A stretch of DNA of 64,000 nucleotides from the NCBI GenBank assembly GCA_937906165.1, contig CALCYA010000109.1:1-64000 (forward strand). The letters are read 5' to 3'. The stretch comes from an uncultured Bacteroidales bacterium. GTDB lineage: Bacteria; Bacteroidota; Bacteroidia; Bacteroidales; Bacteroidaceae. The stretch's first letter is position 1. Every line of letters begins with the position of its first letter. The position numbers and the translations under genes were made by a program. A model generated the notes under the pieces. It had not been told where the DNA came from. It did no database searches and worked only from the letters and a program-made list of their open reading frames with translations. Of this stretch, positions 46,215 through 53,211 are shown piece by piece.

Positions 46215-47168
46215 TCAGATTCCCATAATAAGATACACAATATAAGCCACATAACCCATGACAAGCAGTGAGCCCTCAATTCTGGTTATCTTGTTCTTGC
46301 CGAAGAATGCGCAGAACAGGTATATGAAAAGCGAAGATGCCAACAGCACATAGTAGTCGACAGGACTGAACCCGGCAAGTGATATCGGAGATATCGTAGC
46401 ACTGCAGCCAAGTATAAAGAAGACATTCAGGATGTTGCTGCCGAGCACATTACCGAGCGCAATGCCTACATTGCCTTTACGCGCCGCATTCACTGACACA
46501 GCCAACTCGGGCAGCGAGCTGCCGGCCGAGACAATGGTGATACCGATGAGAGCCTCGGAAAGGCCGAAGCCACGTGCGATATCAGATGCACCGCTGACGA
46601 ACATCTTGCCACCGAAGATCAGTGCAGCAAGACCGCCGGCAATAAACAGCAGTATTTTACCCACAGACATCGGCTGCTGGGCAGCTTCCTCCTCTTCGTC
46701 ACCTTTAAGGCTGAAAGTATAACGCACGAACACAGCACAGAAGCATAGCAGGATGAGGCCATTATAACGTGTTATATACTCGCCCGGAGCACCGCCAACG
46801 AGCATACTGCCCGACACAAGCAGAATCACGATAGACGCCAACAGGTTGAATGGTATCTCACGCGAAAGCATCTTGCCGCTGAAGGCAATTGGCGTAATCA
46901 TCGCGGTGACACCAAGGATGAGCATGCTGTTGAAAATATTACTGCCAAGGACATTGCCCAAAGATAATCCGGAATTCCCGCTCAACGCCGAGCTGACACT
47001 TATCACAAGCTCAGGCAATGAAGTTCCAACAGCAACAATCGTAAGGCCAATCATCAGCTCGCTCATCTTGAGACGGCGTGCCAGATCGGATGCGCCCTTT
47101 GTGAGCCAGTCAGCGCCAAAGATAACAAGGGCGATACCGACCACAAAACAGATAATAGAGAGTAACAT
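46215..47168 (-). CDS. Calcium/sodium antiporter (CaCA family, YrbG-like)
   Basis: A 317-aa inner-membrane exchanger with about ten hydrophobic segments. The two inverted alpha-repeats are clear: GLTIVAVGTSLPELVISV with LGNVLGSNIFN in the first half, and GITIVSAGSSLPELAVSV with LGNVLGSNILN in the second. These carry the acidic residues that bind Na+ and Ca2+. The central cytoplasmic loop is short and acidic (KGDEEEEAAQQP). Length and layout match YrbG-type bacterial exchangers rather than eukaryotic NCX. Confidence 0.95.
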   Translation of the reverse strand: MLLSIICFVVGIALVIFGADWLTKGASDLARRLKMSELMIGLTIVAVGTSLPELVISVSSALSGNSGLSLGNVLGSNIFNSMLILGVTAMITPIAFSGKMLSREIPFNLLASIVILLVSGSMLVGGAPGEYITRYNGLILLCFCAVFVRYTFSLKGDEEEEAAQQPMSVGKILLFIAGGLAALIFGGKMFVSGASDIARGFGLSEALIGITIVSAGSSLPELAVSVNAARKGNVGIALGNVLGSNILNVFFILGCSATISPISLAGFSPVDYYVLLASSLFIYLFCAFFGKNKITRIEGSLLVMGYVAYIVYLIMGI

Positions 47169-47298
47169 AGATATAAATTAGTGATTGTTCCTAAAATTAT
47201 GCGAAGATACGAAATTCCGCGCAATAACGGTGGTTTATGCTGAGATTATCTTTAATCTACAAGGGATTAAGAGATGTTAAAGGCAGAGGAAGGGTTTT

Positions 47299-47355
47299 GT
47301 GTAGCGTGTAACGTTATTTACAACATCGGGTTGTAGGGGCGGGGTCAGCCCGCCC
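47299..47355 (+). repeat. Dispersed element, copy 1 (inverted relative to 50568-50643)
   Basis: Reads GTGTAGCGTGTAACGTT, then TTTACAACATCGG, then GTAGGGGCGGGGTCAGCCCGCCC. The same three blocks in the same order occur on the other strand at 50568-50643. This copy lacks about 14 nt in the middle. Confidence 0.75.
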
Positions 47356-47447
47356 ATGGGCTTGTACGCTAATCAACAGTTCTTATATTCAGCCATCCAC
47401 TTACCCTTAACCTGTTGTCTTATATTCTTTTTGTTGTCGTTCTTTCT

Positions 47448-47474
47448 TTACTTTTTCATCGCGTGAAAAAGTAA
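47448..47474. repeat. Stem-loop with nested inverted repeat
   Basis: TTACTTTTTCA (47448-47458) pairs with TGAAAAAGTAA (47464-47474) around TCGCG. An outer pair, CTTTTTGTT (47427-47435) and AACAAAAAG (47473-47481), could extend or compete with it. No gene ends here. Confidence 0.6.
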
Positions 47475-47793
47475 CAAAAAGCGCCCGGCACACGGAAAAA
47501 GCAGTCAGGCGGATCTTTGCTTACAAGTCGCATGCGACATTCCTCGGTCGAGCCGCCCTTACCATTACAGCCTCTCCGTCTGTTGCAGGGTGCTGCGGAC
47601 CCTTGATTAGCGCGGCTATATAGAAAATAATTTGTACCCGCGCTAATCTTCAAACATGCCTCACAAAATGGCCTGCAAACAAACGGCCCTACATTGGATT
47701 TTTTAACGGTGCCGTTTCGCTTTCAGCGACGGATTACCTTTGCTAATCTTTTACAACGCTCAAACAACTCATTGGCTCTCTGCAGCAAGAAAT

Positions 47794-47851
47794 TCCTCCC
47801 CTGGCTGTACCCCTCAGTCACTACGTGACAGCTCCCCTAAAACAGGGGAGC
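47794..47851. repeat. Double-hairpin repeat unit E (divergent copy)
   Basis: TCCTCCCC lead, then hairpin GTCAC-TAC-GTGAC (47817-47829), then hairpin GCTCCCCT/AGGGGAGC (47831-47851). Same plan as units at 48210, 48263, 50508 and 50689, with different arm sequences. Confidence 0.6.
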
Positions 47852-47866
47852 AATTCAGGTGCACAC

Positions 47867-47899
47867 AAAAAAAATGGAGAGCATGGGCTCTCCATTTTT
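47867..47899 (-). terminator. Terminator of the 54-aa peptide gene
   Basis: A 13-bp stem (AAAATGGAGAGC and GCTCTCCATTTT cores) with a 4-nt loop; the minus strand continues into eight T residues. It starts 22 nt beyond the stop codon. Confidence 0.9.
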
Positions 47900-47920
47900 C
47901 TGTTATCTGCAATAGTCAAA

Positions 47921-48085
47921 TTACTGCCAAAGGTCACCCCATTGACCGCGGCGGCCGCCATCGAGCTGTGCGCCTGGAGTTGAGGTGTCTACTGTCTTGT
48001 CACTCACTCCCAATGAAGCGGCAAGCATGCTTGCTGCCTCAACGTTTACCTCTGACATAAGAGGTGAAATATAAGTCTTTTTCAT
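47921..48085 (-). CDS. 54-aa peptide of unknown function (MKKTYISP type)
   Basis: ATG at 48085 to TAA at 47921, beginning MKKTYISPLMSEVNVEAAS and ending GGRRGQWGDLWQ. It has no signal peptide, no membrane segment and no cysteine. The charged N-terminus, a short amphipathic middle (VNVEAASMLAASLGV), a Thr/Ser/Pro linker and an aromatic tail after a Gly-Gly resemble a leader-core layout. I recall many short Bacteroidales/Prevotella ORFs with a similar MKKTYxxP start and acidic-aromatic end, none with a known role. The strong terminator directly after the stop, and the intact codons among non-coding repeats, support a real gene. It lies downstream of a secreted-protein gene on the same strand. 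Confidence 0.7.
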   Translation of the reverse strand: MKKTYISPLMSEVNVEAASMLAASLGVSDKTVDTSTPGAQLDGGRRGQWGDLWQ

Positions 48086-48134
48086 ATTCTTGTATAATTA
48101 TTTTTCTTGTTATTGTTTTTTGTTTTCCGTGCCC

Positions 48135-48163
48135 GTAGGGGCAGACCGATGTGTCTGCCCTAC
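48135..48163. repeat. GTAGGGGC palindrome P2
   Basis: GTAGGGGCAGAC (48135-48146) and GTCTGCCCTAC (48153-48163) form an imperfect 11-12 bp stem. Related palindromes are at 47333-47355 and 50568-50594, and a half copy at 50292-50303. Confidence 0.7.
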
Positions 48164-48209
48164 ATTTGCGGTATTCCTGCTGGGCGAACACACCGGTTCG
48201 CACCATAAA

Positions 48210-48308
48210 AACTCCTCCGCCCTTTGGGCACCTCCTCTATAAACAGAGGAGGAATTTTACTGTCCCTCTTTCGAAAGAGGGACGAGCAACTACGTTGCGG
48301 AGGGAGTT
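48210..48308. repeat. Two double-hairpin repeat units in convergent orientation (F)
   Basis: Left unit: AACTCCTCC, small hairpin GCCC-TTT-GGGC, hairpin CCTCCTCT/AGAGGAGG (to 48252). Right unit, reverse strand: AACTCCCTCC, hairpin GCAAC-GTA-GTTGC (48286-48298), hairpin TCCCTCTTTCGAAAGAGGGA (48263-48282). Together they lie directly after the stop of the 598-aa gene and could also act as its terminator. Confidence 0.7.
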
Positions 48309-48318
48309 GGGTTCTAAA

Positions 48319-50115
48319 TTACTTTACAAGTGTTTTTACACCGTTGATTATGTAAATACCGGGAGCGCTGATGTCCTCAACACGGCGACCTGTAAGGTCA
48401 TAGATTTCTGATTTCTCATTTCTGATTTCTACTTTCTCAACGCCTGTTGTGCCATCCCAATCGAAGCCGTAGAAAGCAGCAGACTTGTTAAGCACTGCAC
48501 TTGCAGGCAAGTATGCCTTAGTAGCGTTGTTCAACCAGGTGCCATCGACCATTTCTGCCTTGTAGAAACCGACAACACCGTCAACCTTTGAAAGGACATA
48601 AGCCTCCTCATCAATATAAGTATCAACAGTCGTACCCTTGAGCAAGTTGGTGCTGAAATCAACATCGACAGCTTCACCCTTAGGCTCTCCGTTATTCAGA
48701 ATCACAGCTGTATTAGCAGGAATTGTTCCTTCAAATCGTGTCAAAGTCACATAACCATCTCCTACAGTTGTTACAATATATGCATTTACGCCTTCAGGAA
48801 GATGCACAGGATAAGGCTGATAGAATGTAGACCATTCACTTGTATCCTCGACGGGCTCCTTTTCAGCAACGACAAAGAGGATATCAAAGCATCCGCCCTC
48901 TTCTATACCCTTACCATAAGCGCCATTGTCACCTTTATCTATCATTGCACGTACAACGATGAGGTCACCCGGCTTGTGGTTCTCACTCACTGTAACCTTG
49001 TATGGCAACTCGATGTAGTTTGTCTCTCCCGATTTAGTATGCTCAAGAGCTGCAAAATCGTTGATACCGAACTCCTCGCACATTAAATCTGCATTACGGC
49101 CCAATATTTCGTAAGGGTCGCCATTAGCCTCCCACTGGCAGGTATAGTAACCATATTTCTTCTCTGTACCGTCACAGTCAATCTGGTAAAGAGCAATATC
49201 GCCCCAATGCAGTTCGTATGTCAAAGTGAGAGAATATGTCTCACCGGGAACAACGGAAAATGTATCGTTCTGGAAAGAAGATGTTGTACCCTGGTTATAA
49301 GTAAAACCAGGAAGATTCTCGCCATTGAATTCCACAGCCGAAATAATGTGTGTACCGCCGGCTACGTTGAATGTAGGCTTGTCGATAGCAGCATACCACT
49401 CATCGACACTTGTGAATTTCTCAAAGTGTGCAACATACTCCTTGCTGCCATCGGTATTGTCGGTATATTCAGCCGATGTTGAAACCTCTTCGCCGCCTAC
49501 TGTCCAACGGACAAACTTATAGCCATAATCGGGAGTCGCAACAAGCTGTATCTCCTCCGTACTTGTAACAGCATCGCTGCCGCCGTTGATTGTTACAGAG
49601 CCACCCTCTCCTGCAACAGCAGAAATTGTACGCTCCTGAATAGCAACCTCATACTCATATACCTCAAACTCCAGCAACCGGAACCAGTACGCTGAAGGCT
49701 GTGTAAACCTTAGCCTAATCTGTTTTGTATATACACCACCGGCATTGCGTGTAACGACATCATTCGCCTGAACCCCATTCAATGGTTCGCCTGCTTGAAT
49801 CCAGTTACCGCTATTATTCTCGTTAACCTCAATAACTGCGCCATCAGCCGGCAGGTCACCATTGTCAAAATAGAGCTTTATATCACCCACATTCGCTGAA
49901 CTGCTCAAATAGACAGTGAATGTATAACCAGCCTGGGGGCTACCATTCGACCAAAATTTCGTGTCGTATTTACCATCAAAGACATTTCCTGTTGAATGAG
50001 TTTGATAGGCGTATATGGTTGACTCAGCAAGTCTTATCTGCAGCTTGTCAGCCTTTGCATTTGTGAATGACAGCATCGACATCACAAATGCCAGAAAAAA
50101 AGTAAATCTTTTCAT
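48319..50115 (-). CDS. Secreted multidomain protein with C-terminal sorting-like tail
   Basis: A 598-aa exported protein; signal peptide to about residue 22 (MLSFTNAKA). Residues 25-155 look like an F5/8-type C (discoidin-like) carbohydrate- or surface-binding domain (STGNVFDGKYDTKFWSNG; FRLLEFEVYEYE). Residues 160-235 are an InlB B-repeat/Ig-like domain (GEGGSVTINGG; YGYKFVRWTVGGEEV; YVAHFEKF). The middle 200 residues are beta-rich without a family I recognise. The end, IYDLTGRRVEDISAPGIYII followed by a VKTLVK-type tail, matches the C-terminal domain seen on many Prevotella-like secreted proteins and resembles T9SS type A signals. It has a near-perfect promoter with an 11-bp tandem repeat just upstream. 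No enzymatic motif is visible. Confidence 0.75.
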   Translation of the reverse strand: MKRFTFFLAFVMSMLSFTNAKADKLQIRLAESTIYAYQTHSTGNVFDGKYDTKFWSNGSPQAGYTFTVYLSSSANVGDIKLYFDNGDLPADGAVIEVNENNSGNWIQAGEPLNGVQANDVVTRNAGGVYTKQIRLRFTQPSAYWFRLLEFEVYEYEVAIQERTISAVAGEGGSVTINGGSDAVTSTEEIQLVATPDYGYKFVRWTVGGEEVSTSAEYTDNTDGSKEYVAHFEKFTSVDEWYAAIDKPTFNVAGGTHIISAVEFNGENLPGFTYNQGTTSSFQNDTFSVVPGETYSLTLTYELHWGDIALYQIDCDGTEKKYGYYTCQWEANGDPYEILGRNADLMCEEFGINDFAALEHTKSGETNYIELPYKVTVSENHKPGDLIVVRAMIDKGDNGAYGKGIEEGGCFDILFVVAEKEPVEDTSEWSTFYQPYPVHLPEGVNAYIVTTVGDGYVTLTRFEGTIPANTAVILNNGEPKGEAVDVDFSTNLLKGTTVDTYIDEEAYVLSKVDGVVGFYKAEMVDGTWLNNATKAYLPASAVLNKSAAFYGFDWDGTTGVEKVEIRNEKSEIYDLTGRRVEDISAPGIYIINGVKTLVK

Positions 50116-50191
50116 AATGTTTTATTTTTTTGTTTTGATTAATTGACAAAATTGCGGGGATTGAATGAATAAATCCCATGTTCACAGCGCA

Positions 50192-50223
50192 CAAAGGTAA
50201 TTCCCTTATTTATAAAAGGCAAA
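50192..50223 (-). promoter_or_regulatory. Promoter of the secreted 598-aa protein
   Basis: Minus strand: -33 TTTG (50223-50220), exactly 20 nt, -7 TACCTTTG (50199-50192). This is the best match to the Bacteroidetes consensus in the island. Leader about 70 nt. Confidence 0.85.
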
Positions 50224-50232
50224 TATTTATGC

Positions 50233-50265
50233 AGCGGCTGATGAGCGGCTGATGAGCGGCTGATG
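50233..50265 (-). repeat. Three perfect 11-bp tandem repeats upstream of the promoter
   Basis: AGCGGCTGATG occurs three times without gap at 50233, 50244 and 50255. It ends 9 nt from the -33 element of the secreted-protein promoter. An 11-bp period places each unit on the same DNA face. Confidence 0.9.
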
Positions 50266-50302
50266 AATTATTTTATAAGCAGAAAAACCCCGTAGGGGCA
50301 GA

Positions 50303-50334
50303 CTTATGCTCTTATGTACTTATGTACTTATGTT
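50303..50334. repeat. Four 8-bp tandem repeats
   Basis: CTTATGCT, CTTATGTA, CTTATGTA, CTTATGTT: four units, the middle two identical. They follow a half copy of the GTAGGGGCAGAC palindrome. Confidence 0.85.
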
Positions 50335-50352
50335 TAAAATTTATATTTGCGC

Positions 50353-50442
50353 CCATTCGGGACAAAAAACAATTCCATTCGGGACAAAATCAGGGCATTC
50401 TGTCCCGTAAATCAAAAGAATAATACTATATTTGTCCCGAAT
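50353..50442. repeat. Cluster of TTCGGGACA boxes (two direct, two inverted)
   Basis: CCATTCGGGACAAAA occurs at 50353 and 50375 (22-bp period). Inverted forms are ATTCTGTCCCG at 50397-50407 and TTTGTCCCGAAT at 50431-50442. Two TATATTTG sequences, each a possible -7 element on the plus strand, lie at 50342-50349 and 50427-50434, but no plus-strand gene follows. Confidence 0.75.
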
Positions 50443-50507
50443 ACAAACAAACATCGAAAGTGCGAACAGCAAAAGGTAGCACGTTGCAGAACTCTCCCGT
50501 TTTTGAA

Positions 50508-50561
50508 AACTCCTCCACCGCAAGCGGTCCCCCCGGGCTCTCCCTCTTTTCAAAGAGGGAG
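50508..50561 (+). repeat. Double-hairpin repeat unit G
   Basis: AACTCCTCC lead, hairpin ACCGC-AA-GCGGT (50517-50528), spacer, hairpin CTCCCTCTTT/AAAGAGGGAG (50540-50561). Confidence 0.75.
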
Positions 50562-50567
50562 TTATTT

Positions 50568-50643
50568 GTAGGGGCGGGGTCAGCCCGCCCCTACGGAACC
50601 GATGTTGTAAACAACATTACACGTTAAACGTTACACACTACAC
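50568..50643 (-). repeat. Dispersed element, copy 2 (inverted relative to 47299-47355)
   Basis: On the minus strand it reads GTGTAGTGTGTAACGTT, an extra GTGTAATGTTG block, TTTACAACATCGG, then the full palindrome GTAGGGGCGGG/CCCGCCCCTAC (50568-50594). The gene pair 47921-50115 lies between the two inverted copies. Confidence 0.75.
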
Positions 50644-50688
50644 ATTGACAGCAGTCACGTAGCGATGGGTCACGCGTATCGCCGCGTG

Positions 50689-50734
50689 AACTCCCTCCCG
50701 GCTAAAGCCGTACTCCCTCTATAAACAGAGGGAG
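50689..50734 (+). repeat. Double-hairpin repeat unit H
   Basis: AACTCCCTCC lead, hairpin CGGCT-AA-AGCCG (50699-50710), hairpin CTCCCTCT/AGAGGGAG with loop ATAAAC (50713-50734). The second hairpin has the same ATAAAC loop as the left unit of F. The 677-nt gap 50116-50792 holds this, units G and the other repeats, and no gene. Confidence 0.75.
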
Positions 50735-50792
50735 AGTTTTATGCCGCGTGGGTCGCGTTCAGCACATGTCGATTGCTCGTAGTAGCAGAATG

Positions 50793-51374
50793 CTAAAGCA
50801 TATTCTGCTTTTTCAACTCCTCAGCAACTAAAAGCACCTCTTTGTACCACTCTTCGCCGAAGCGCTCTATGAGCGGTTCTTTCAGGAACTCATAGGCTCT
50901 GATGCCTTTGCGGCGGCCCTTGATGAAGGCACTGCTGCATACATCCCACTTATGCAGGTTGACACCGATGAAATCGCCCACCTTACGCAAGCGCACGGGG
51001 TAGAGATAACATGATATCGGTTTGCGCCATGTGGTGCGGCCTTCACGATAGGCCTTGTCGATGAGACATATGCAGTTGCCGTTCTCGTCACGTGAGGCAA
51101 AGACGCAATCCTTGCCGTTCACAATTGAAGTGACAAGATCACCGTCACGGTCGTTATAGACAACGCCCTGTTCCTCAACAACAGTGCGGGCCTCAGGGGT
51201 CATTTCATCACCAATGACCTCATATGCCTCTTCCAGTTTCTCCACCTCGTCCATGAGCACCGGCGCACCGGCATCACCCTCTACACAACACGCACCTTTA
51301 CAATGTGTGAAGTTACAGAAGAAAAACTCCTGAAAAAGATCAAACGAGACTATTGTATCACCAATCTGTACCAT
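50793..51374 (-). CDS. DUF3109-family cysteine-rich protein
   Basis: A 193-aa cytoplasmic protein. Start MVQIGDTIVSFDLFQEFFFC at 51374 is preferred over an upstream in-frame start because it aligns with the usual family N-terminus. C20, C25, C29 and C30 (FCNFTHCKGACCVEGDAGAP) form the conserved metal-binding cluster, and later cysteines (CVFASRDENGNCICLID; CYLYPVRL) complete it. The family is related to YkgJ-type proteins proposed to bind zinc or iron-sulphur; the role is unknown. A hairpin at 50784-50808 overlaps the stop codon. Downstream of the gpmI terminator on the same strand. Confidence 0.88.
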   Translation of the reverse strand: MVQIGDTIVSFDLFQEFFFCNFTHCKGACCVEGDAGAPVLMDEVEKLEEAYEVIGDEMTPEARTVVEEQGVVYNDRDGDLVTSIVNGKDCVFASRDENGNCICLIDKAYREGRTTWRKPISCYLYPVRLRKVGDFIGVNLHKWDVCSSAFIKGRRKGIRAYEFLKEPLIERFGEEWYKEVLLVAEELKKQNML

Positions 51375-51385
51375 ATTGAACAACA

Positions 51386-51429
51386 AAGGTCTCTAAAGCC
51401 CTTGTGACTTTAGAGACTTTAGAGACCTT
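51386..51429 (-). terminator. Terminator-like stem after gpmI
   Basis: AAGGTCTCTAAAG (51386-51398) pairs with CTTTAGAGACCTT (51417-51429); the loop holds another CTTTAGAGA copy, so alternative pairings exist. T tract is weak. Confidence 0.65.
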
Positions 51430-51447
51430 CTATTTTATTGTTTACAA

Positions 51448-52947
51448 TCAAATCAAAGCCTTACCTGTCATCTCTGCAGGTGCCTCGAGACCCATGATCT
51501 TGAGGATTGTAGGTGCCACGTCGGCAAGGATACCGTTCTCGATTGTAGCGTTCTCCTTGTTTGTTACATACACACATGGAACAGGGTTCAACGAGTGTGC
51601 TGTGTTTGGAGAGCCGTCAGCATTGACTGCGTTGTCGGCATTACCGTGGTCGGCAATGATTATTGACTCATAGCCATGGTTACGCGCAGCCTCGATAACA
51701 TCCTTGAGACAAGCATCAACCGCAAGCACAGCCTTCTCAATTGCGCTGTAGACGCCGGTATGGCCTACCATGTCACCGTTAGCAAAGTTGACAACGATGA
51801 AGTCGAACTTCTCGCTGTTGATCTCGTTCACGAGCTTCTCCTTAACCTCGTAGGCGCTCATCTCGGGCTGCAAGTCGTATGTAGCCACCTTTGGAGAAGG
51901 AACAAGGATACGCTCCTCGCCATCGTATGGAGTCTCACGGCCACCGTTGAAGAAGAATGTAACGTGCGCATATTTCTCGGTCTCGGCAATGTGGAGCTGC
52001 TTCATGCCCTGCTTTGCGATATACTCGCCAAGAGTGTTCTCTACATTCTCCTTGTCAAAGAGGATGTGGACACCTGTAAACTTGGCATCGTATGGAGTCA
52101 TACAGTAATACTGCAGACCGGGGATTCTGTTCATACCCTCAGCAGGCATATCCTCCTGAGTGAGCACAACTGTAAGTTCCTTTGCACGGTCGTTGCGGTA
52201 GTTGAAGAAGATGACAGCATCGCCATCGCCTATGCGGCCGTCGAAGTTTGTATTCACGATAGGCTTGATGAACTCGTCAGTCACGCCCTCCTCATAAGAC
52301 TCCTTGACAGCAGCAACCATATCAGCCGCTTTCTTGCCCTCACCGTTAACGATAAGGTCGTAAGCAATCTTTACACGCTCCCAACGTTTGTCACGGTCCA
52401 TAGCATAGTAACGGCCAACGATTGTAGCCAATTTGAGACCGTTTGCCGTAAGCTGCTCAATGAAACCTGCACCGCTCTTGGGGTCCGTGTCACGACCATC
52501 CATGAAACAGTGTACATAAGCGTTCTCAACGCCCTGCTCTGCAGCGAACTTGTACATCGCCTCAAGGTGCTCCAATGAACTGTGTACACCACCGTCAGAT
52601 GTAAGACCCATAAAATGCAGTTTCTTGCCGTTGTTCTTTGCATACTCTACAGCAGCAACCAACTGGGGATTCTGTGCGATCGAGCCGTCCGCAATTGCAC
52701 GGTTGATCTTGAGAAGATCCTGATAAACCACGCGACCGCCACCGATATTGAGGTGACCGACCTCACTGTTACCCATCTGACCTGCAGGAAGGCCTACATT
52801 CTCACCGCTCGCCTGAAGCTGCGAGTTGGGGAAAACAGATACCAAATGATCCCAATATGGAGTAGGAGTGTTAAAAATAACATCACCCTTACCGTGATTA
52901 CCAACACCCCAACCGTCGAGGATTACCAATAATGCTTTGTTTGCCAT
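51448..52947 (-). CDS. gpmI: 2,3-bisphosphoglycerate-independent phosphoglycerate mutase
   Basis: A 499-aa glycolytic enzyme of alkaline-phosphatase fold, dependent on manganese. VILDGWGVG gives the first metal aspartate (D11), S61 in [14 protein letters not shown] is the phospho-acceptor serine, and [25 protein letters not shown] and [10 protein letters not shown] supply further metal and substrate residues. Length is normal. It has its own promoter and is probably monocistronic. Confidence 0.97.
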   Translation of the reverse strand: MANKALLVILDGWGVGNHGKGDVIFNTPTPYWDHLVSVFPNSQLQASGENVGLPAGQMGNSEVGHLNIGGGRVVYQDLLKINRAIADGSIAQNPQLVAAVEYAKNNGKKLHFMGLTSDGGVHSSLEHLEAMYKFAAEQGVENAYVHCFMDGRDTDPKSGAGFIEQLTANGLKLATIVGRYYAMDRDKRWERVKIAYDLIVNGEGKKAADMVAAVKESYEEGVTDEFIKPIVNTNFDGRIGDGDAVIFFNYRNDRAKELTVVLTQEDMPAEGMNRIPGLQYYCMTPYDAKFTGVHILFDKENVENTLGEYIAKQGMKQLHIAETEKYAHVTFFFNGGRETPYDGEERILVPSPKVATYDLQPEMSAYEVKEKLVNEINSEKFDFIVVNFANGDMVGHTGVYSAIEKAVLAVDACLKDVIEAARNHGYESIIIADHGNADNAVNADGSPNTAHSLNPVPCVYVTNKENATIENGILADVAPTILKIMGLEAPAEMTGKALI

Positions 52948-53033
52948 AATATTTGAGTTTTAATATTTTATACTTTTCTTAACCTTGACAGCCACCCGCA
53001 ACACCGCAAGAGGCCATATTACATAAATCATTG

Positions 53034-53041
53034 CAAAGATA
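53034..53041 (-). promoter_or_regulatory. -7 element of gpmI
   Basis: Minus strand TATCTTTG, a full match to TAnnTTTG, about 87 nt upstream of gpmI. An ATTG 23 nt upstream is a weak -33. Confidence 0.55.
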
Positions 53042-53178
53042 CTACTTTTTATTTTGTATTTTGGCAATATCAGAGAGAAAAATGAGCAAAAAGCGTCATA
53101 GTAATTAAAGAATAACGAATATTAATTAAATTATCTAAACACAGGCTCAAAAAAGAGAAGAAAGAGATAAAAATTCAG

Positions 53179-53186
53179 TACCTTTG
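53179..53186 (+). promoter_or_regulatory. -7 element of the Nudix-TPR-barrel operon
   Basis: TACCTTTG matches TAnnTTTG, 25 nt before the Nudix ATG. No clear TTTG -33 element lies at the right distance. Confidence 0.5.
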
Positions 53187-53211
53187 CCAAAATTACACAG
53201 AACAGGAATTC

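Larger units (their letters stand above)
47169..47920. other. 752-nt repeat-bearing intergenic region
   Basis: No credible coding gene. It starts with a possible weak -7 element for the exchanger (CGAAGATA, 47202-47209), then a dispersed element (47299-47355), a long T-rich stem-loop (47448-47474), a GC-richer stretch (47480-47700) with several small palindromes but no recognised feature, a double-hairpin repeat (47794-47851), and the terminator of the 54-aa peptide gene (47867-47899). Confidence 0.7.

Noticed and set aside
47456..47653. 65-aa minus-strand ORF in the intergenic region
   Set aside because: It lacks a plausible promoter or known domain, spans a stem-loop arm and palindromes, and has a composition unlike the genes around it. 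It reads as a chance ORF in repeat-like DNA.
50347..50571. 74-aa plus-strand ORF after TATATTTG
   Set aside because: It runs through the TTCGGGACA boxes and a double-hairpin repeat and its sequence follows those repeats, so it is not a credible gene even though a -7-like element precedes it.
47169..50792. Insertion sequence or integrative element in the repeat-rich island
   Set aside because: No transposase, integrase or target-site duplication can be seen. Repeats are short and palindromic, more like REP-type elements.
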